Shown here: positions 60,806-64,000 of the stretch, piece after piece
Layout: the number at the start of each line of letters is the position of its first letter
Position numbering within the stretch: position 1 is the stretch's first letter
Origin: Flammula alnicola
Lineage: Eukaryota; Basidiomycota; Agaricomycetes; Agaricales; Strophariaceae
Direction of reading: 5' to 3'
Length of the DNA stretch: 64,000 nt
NCBI GenBank assembly: GCA_015499995.1
Contig: JADNRV010000013.1
Location: 62,001 to 126,000 of the forward strand
Translations under genes and position numbers: made by a program
Notes under the pieces: model-generated
What the model saw: only the letters and a program-made list of their open reading frames with translations
Databases searched by the model: none
What the model was told of the DNA's origin: nothing

Positions 60806-63800
60806 TCATTTAAAAAGTGTGTCACACATTTCACATGAAAGTGCCTGGGGAGCGTTCGAGAAGGTGCATGCAAGGCAAGGCTTCTCCGCAATGGGGAGGG
60901 ACGATGATGGCGGTGGTTCGGGTGAACTTGACCAAGAAGAGTCTACATTACCTAATAGCGTACCTCCGAAGCCTAATCCTTCCTCCCGACGCCTTTTACT
61001 TAGAGGCCCTTCTTCGGAATCGGAATCATGAATCTCATGAATCTCTTCTGCTTCCCGCAGATAAACGACATCGTTAGCGAGCAATTGGAGCGAGCCCACT
61101 GTTGCTGCATTATCGTCCAGTTCTTGTCCTTGATAAAAGAGGCGTTGACAGATCGTTGGAATAGAAAATTCCTCGTTGGCCTACATATATCTATCATCAG
61201 GATTCGCCGTGTTGCATAAAAAATAAAGCATAAGAAACCAACCATAATCTTGAGGTCTTTCACGGTCGTGGATTTAGTCACAGTGAATCTTCTCTGTTCG
61301 TTGTGATCTTTGTATTGACGCAGGCGTTTGGATTGACGTGCGCCATTAGACCGAGCGTATGTTGCTGGTCTTTGCTGCGAACTCGATTTGACACGTTTAG
61401 ATCCTTCGGGGCGGGAGAGGTGAATGACGATATCTGCTGTTTCCCATTCTATTTTCCTTGATGATAAAAGTCGGTACGTAGTGGCAGTGATGAAAGTCAA
61501 AACGTGAGCTAACCTCTTCATACGACAGTCTGCACAAATAGATATGTCATGGACATATCCACCACCATCTTCTTTCGGCCGCTTTGTTAAAGCAATCAAC
61601 GGTCCTCCTTCATAGCTTGAAAAGAAATTTAGTTTTATAACATTGGCTGAAGGTCGATCATGTTACCCACAGGGTCTGCAATGTATTCCATTGATCTTCT
61701 TGGATTATTGTGATGGTCGAATCCAAGTCAGCGGCACAGTTAGGATCGAAGCCAAGCAAGTCGTGCTCGCACAAGAAAGGTGTATTGTCCACTAAATCAG
61801 GTCGCAAGTTGTCACAAGGGTTGTTAAGCCACCGTTTCCATTTTTTAATAAATTGCGAGGGAAGAACAGCACAAGAAACCATTTCAGGGCCATTGGCCCA
61901 TGAATCCAACGATGGCTCATATATGAATTTAAGTCGAGCCTGTAAACATATCAGGTCAATGATAATTTCTTAATAAATGGCGCGTATTAACCTTCTCGTC
62001 CTCGACTCGTTTTCGGGCTTCTCTCTTGTCTTCTTTGGAAATGTGAACTTCGGCATCACATACCGCGCATGTCTCTGTATCACTAGACAAAGGCTGCCAG
62101 GACGGAAAGAGCTGTTGGAGCAATTCCACTGCCTGATGATTATTGAACGGCTGATAGTATGTGTATGAGGGGTCGCGCAACCCACCTCAACAGATATCTT
62201 TCGGCGGCTTGTCATGTTGAGCGACAAGCCTCCATGCTCACAAAGAACATGGCTATCGTAATCAGGAGAGTCTGGTGCTGGATCAGCCTCAGAAGCGGTA
62301 TGCATCCGAGGTTTATTCAACTTCCAGTCTTATCGCACAGAAAGTTAGCAGAGCGGAGCAGTCAGAAAAGTACATAAGAGCACCTCGCAACCATTTCTTG
62401 GAAATCCAATAGCCCAGGTCATCCTCAGGGCAGAGATAAATTTCCTCGAACTTCTTGGCGAGTTTGGGGTGATCGATCTCATATAGCTTCTCTAATGCCC
62501 AAGAGGAGATATGAAGACTGTCGATGTCCACAACATGGAAAGCGGGCAACATACCTTTAAATATAGATGATACGCAATCAACGCAGACATCGGCAGGTTT
62601 GAGGAGAGGGTCGAACATGCAATTTGTTTCCTTCAAGATCAGATCAACAGTGTGCTGGATATGTACCGTCAATATTCGTTAATGGTGTGAATAATTTAAA
62701 TCGCCAACCAGAGGTATGCGCTTCATATCTTTTGACTTCATGGGGTCGAGGGCTCCGTGTTCACAAAGAATGTCAGATATCGGTATTGTCGTTGGATCAC
62801 CATTAGTTGAAACTGAATCGTCGGGAATTTCAGTACTGCCATTTTGTTGCAGAGCAGCCTCTATACAGTGTTCAGACAACCATGCTTCTAGTGCTTGTCG
62901 GCTAACAATGGCAGAGTCCTAGAGAAGGGTTGCTAATCGAGATACGTGGCATGAAGATGTCAACGTACGGTATATTGTGTGACAGCCCAATTCAAGTAGA
63001 TGTGCCTCACTTCACGTCGCAATTCTTGGAAATGTTCCCTAGCTTTCTCAGTCCTAGATACTTCTTCAGGAACATTATCATATCTGTCATCGATGGAGCA
63101 CTTGCCTTGCTTCGTATGTTTCACAGGCTTCGTCATGAGAAACATTGAGGTCACGAACGACCTCCATCGCTCGAGGTGGTGGGTTTGGCGATGTAGGGGC
63201 AACAGGAAGAACTTGGTTAAAGTCTTTAGTGATACCCTTCTTTGCATAAATTAGCATGTATGCATCTTTGGAAGCGATCAGACTGATGAAGGGGTATAAG
63301 TTAATATATATCCATGGTTAACGTCAGTGGGCTTACTTGGATTTATCTACTGGTCTTGGCGATGCTCCAGTAGAAGACTTCCTCTTAACCCTTCAGAAGA
63401 AGAAAAAATCGATCACAACTCTCGCTTGCCTTCCCTAGAGCAGAGCAGACTTACTCGATAACTTCGTCATCGCTGTCATCGATCCTCCTGCGCTTCCTGG
63501 CATTTATACGATTTTTCCGCACCTGCGAAGGGTTTGGTCTTGGGAAATTAGTTTTCCGCCTAACACTTGACAGTGCATTTTGCATACTTTTCGTCATTCT
63601 CATCGTTGTTCTCGTTTGGTGCGTTCGTGGATTTCTTTACTGGGAGCTTGTCACCGAGGGTCTTTATTTCTGTCACCGTCTCGTCATTGAACTGAAACCA
63701 GGACCCGGTTCTGGTAAACATCATTAACAAGGACAACAAGAGGGAGGTTCTGGAAGGACTGACTCGATATCGTGAACCTGAGCTTCGTAGTGCCCGTGAT

Positions 63801-64000
63801 ATGCGCTCGCTCCTTTATGAAGCAAAATACCTCGCAATTCGTACAAGTTGTCCGCCCTATCCTTTGTCGTTGCTCTTTCTCGGTCATTTTTGGACCCCAC
63901 AAATTTGTTCATATCTAGCACCCGGGGAAAAGAAATAGAATGCTTGGATTTTTTCCGTTCCATGGTGTTAATATCGTATACAAACCGCAGCAAGGAAAAA
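60806..64000 (-). CDS. Ubiquitin carboxyl-terminal hydrolase, USP48-like (N-terminal part outside window)
   Basis: The gene enters from the right edge; the catalytic Cys box is not in view. Visible first is the end of the USP domain: ISFPRVLDMNKFVGS, YELRGILLHKGASAYHGHYE with the catalytic His in GHYEAQV, and SWFQFNDETVTEIK. Then come nuclear-localisation-like ARKRRRIDDSDDEV and at least three DUSP-like segments with the CEHG/CEHD signature (DILCEHGALDP, HVLCEHGGLS, PFLCEHDLLGF). A ubiquitin-like domain follows (FTVTKSTTVKDLKIM, PTICQRLFYQGQELDDNAAT, VGSLQLLANDVVYLREAEEI). The C-terminus has a RanBP2-type finger (KPCLACTFSNAPQALSCEMC). USP48 removes ubiquitin in the nucleus. Numerous short introns. 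Confidence 0.88.

Overview
The window looks like nuclear DNA of a filamentous basidiomycete, most likely an Agaricomycete. Genes are densely packed on both strands and are split by many short introns (roughly 45-70 bases) with GT..AG ends. They encode eukaryotic proteins typical of fungi: NPR2, SLT11, GID4/VID24, BCS1, XAP5, TRAPP BET3, a Yck-like casein kinase and a DHA2-type transporter. No bacterial, viral or organellar features were seen. The species cannot be named from the sequence alone.

Layout from left to right. 1-18.5 kb: the 3' part of a RING-H2 E3 ligase gene, TACO1/YebC-type translational activator, NPR2 (SEACIT/GATOR1), UBA3 (NEDD8 E1), RCL1 (18S rRNA processing), MET8 (siroheme synthase), SLT11/RBM22 (spliceosome), a YeeE/YedE sulfur-transport-type membrane protein, a LEA-2-like membrane protein and a ZIP3/HEI10-like meiotic RING protein. 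19.4-36 kb: a large JmjC protein, casein kinase I, a Baeyer-Villiger-type monooxygenase gene broken by four apparent single-base frame shifts, GID4/VID24 and a 14-TM-type MFS transporter. 36.8-52.8 kb: Ran GTPase, an unrecognised protein with a two-copy internal repeat, FRG1, RPL26, V-ATPase subunit D, an intron-containing tRNA-Phe(GAA), XAP5/FAM50, mitochondrial uS13, BET3, BUD23, BCS1 and a DnaJ-ankyrin protein. 52.8-54.9 kb: a gene-free island holding two adjacent non-autonomous inverted-repeat transposons. 54.9-64 kb: LUC7, a large conserved-looking basidiomycete protein of unknown function, and the C-terminal part of a USP48-like deubiquitinase running off the right edge.

The genes are mostly unrelated housekeeping functions rather than one pathway. 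Recurrent themes are RNA processing (RCL1, SLT11, FRG1, XAP5, LUC7, BUD23), ubiquitin-family biology (RING, UBA3, GID4, USP48) and mitochondrial function (TACO1, uS13m, BCS1). Many neighbours are divergent pairs with 160-260 bases between start codons, so shared bidirectional promoters are likely. I did not find a clear new multi-gene system. The most noteworthy items are the two transposons (one flanked by an 11-base direct repeat), the multiply frameshifted monooxygenase, the frame discontinuities in the JmjC gene, the two unrecognised proteins, an in-frame stop-free intron in the transporter gene and a possible sulfur-related neighbourhood (MET8 with YeeE).
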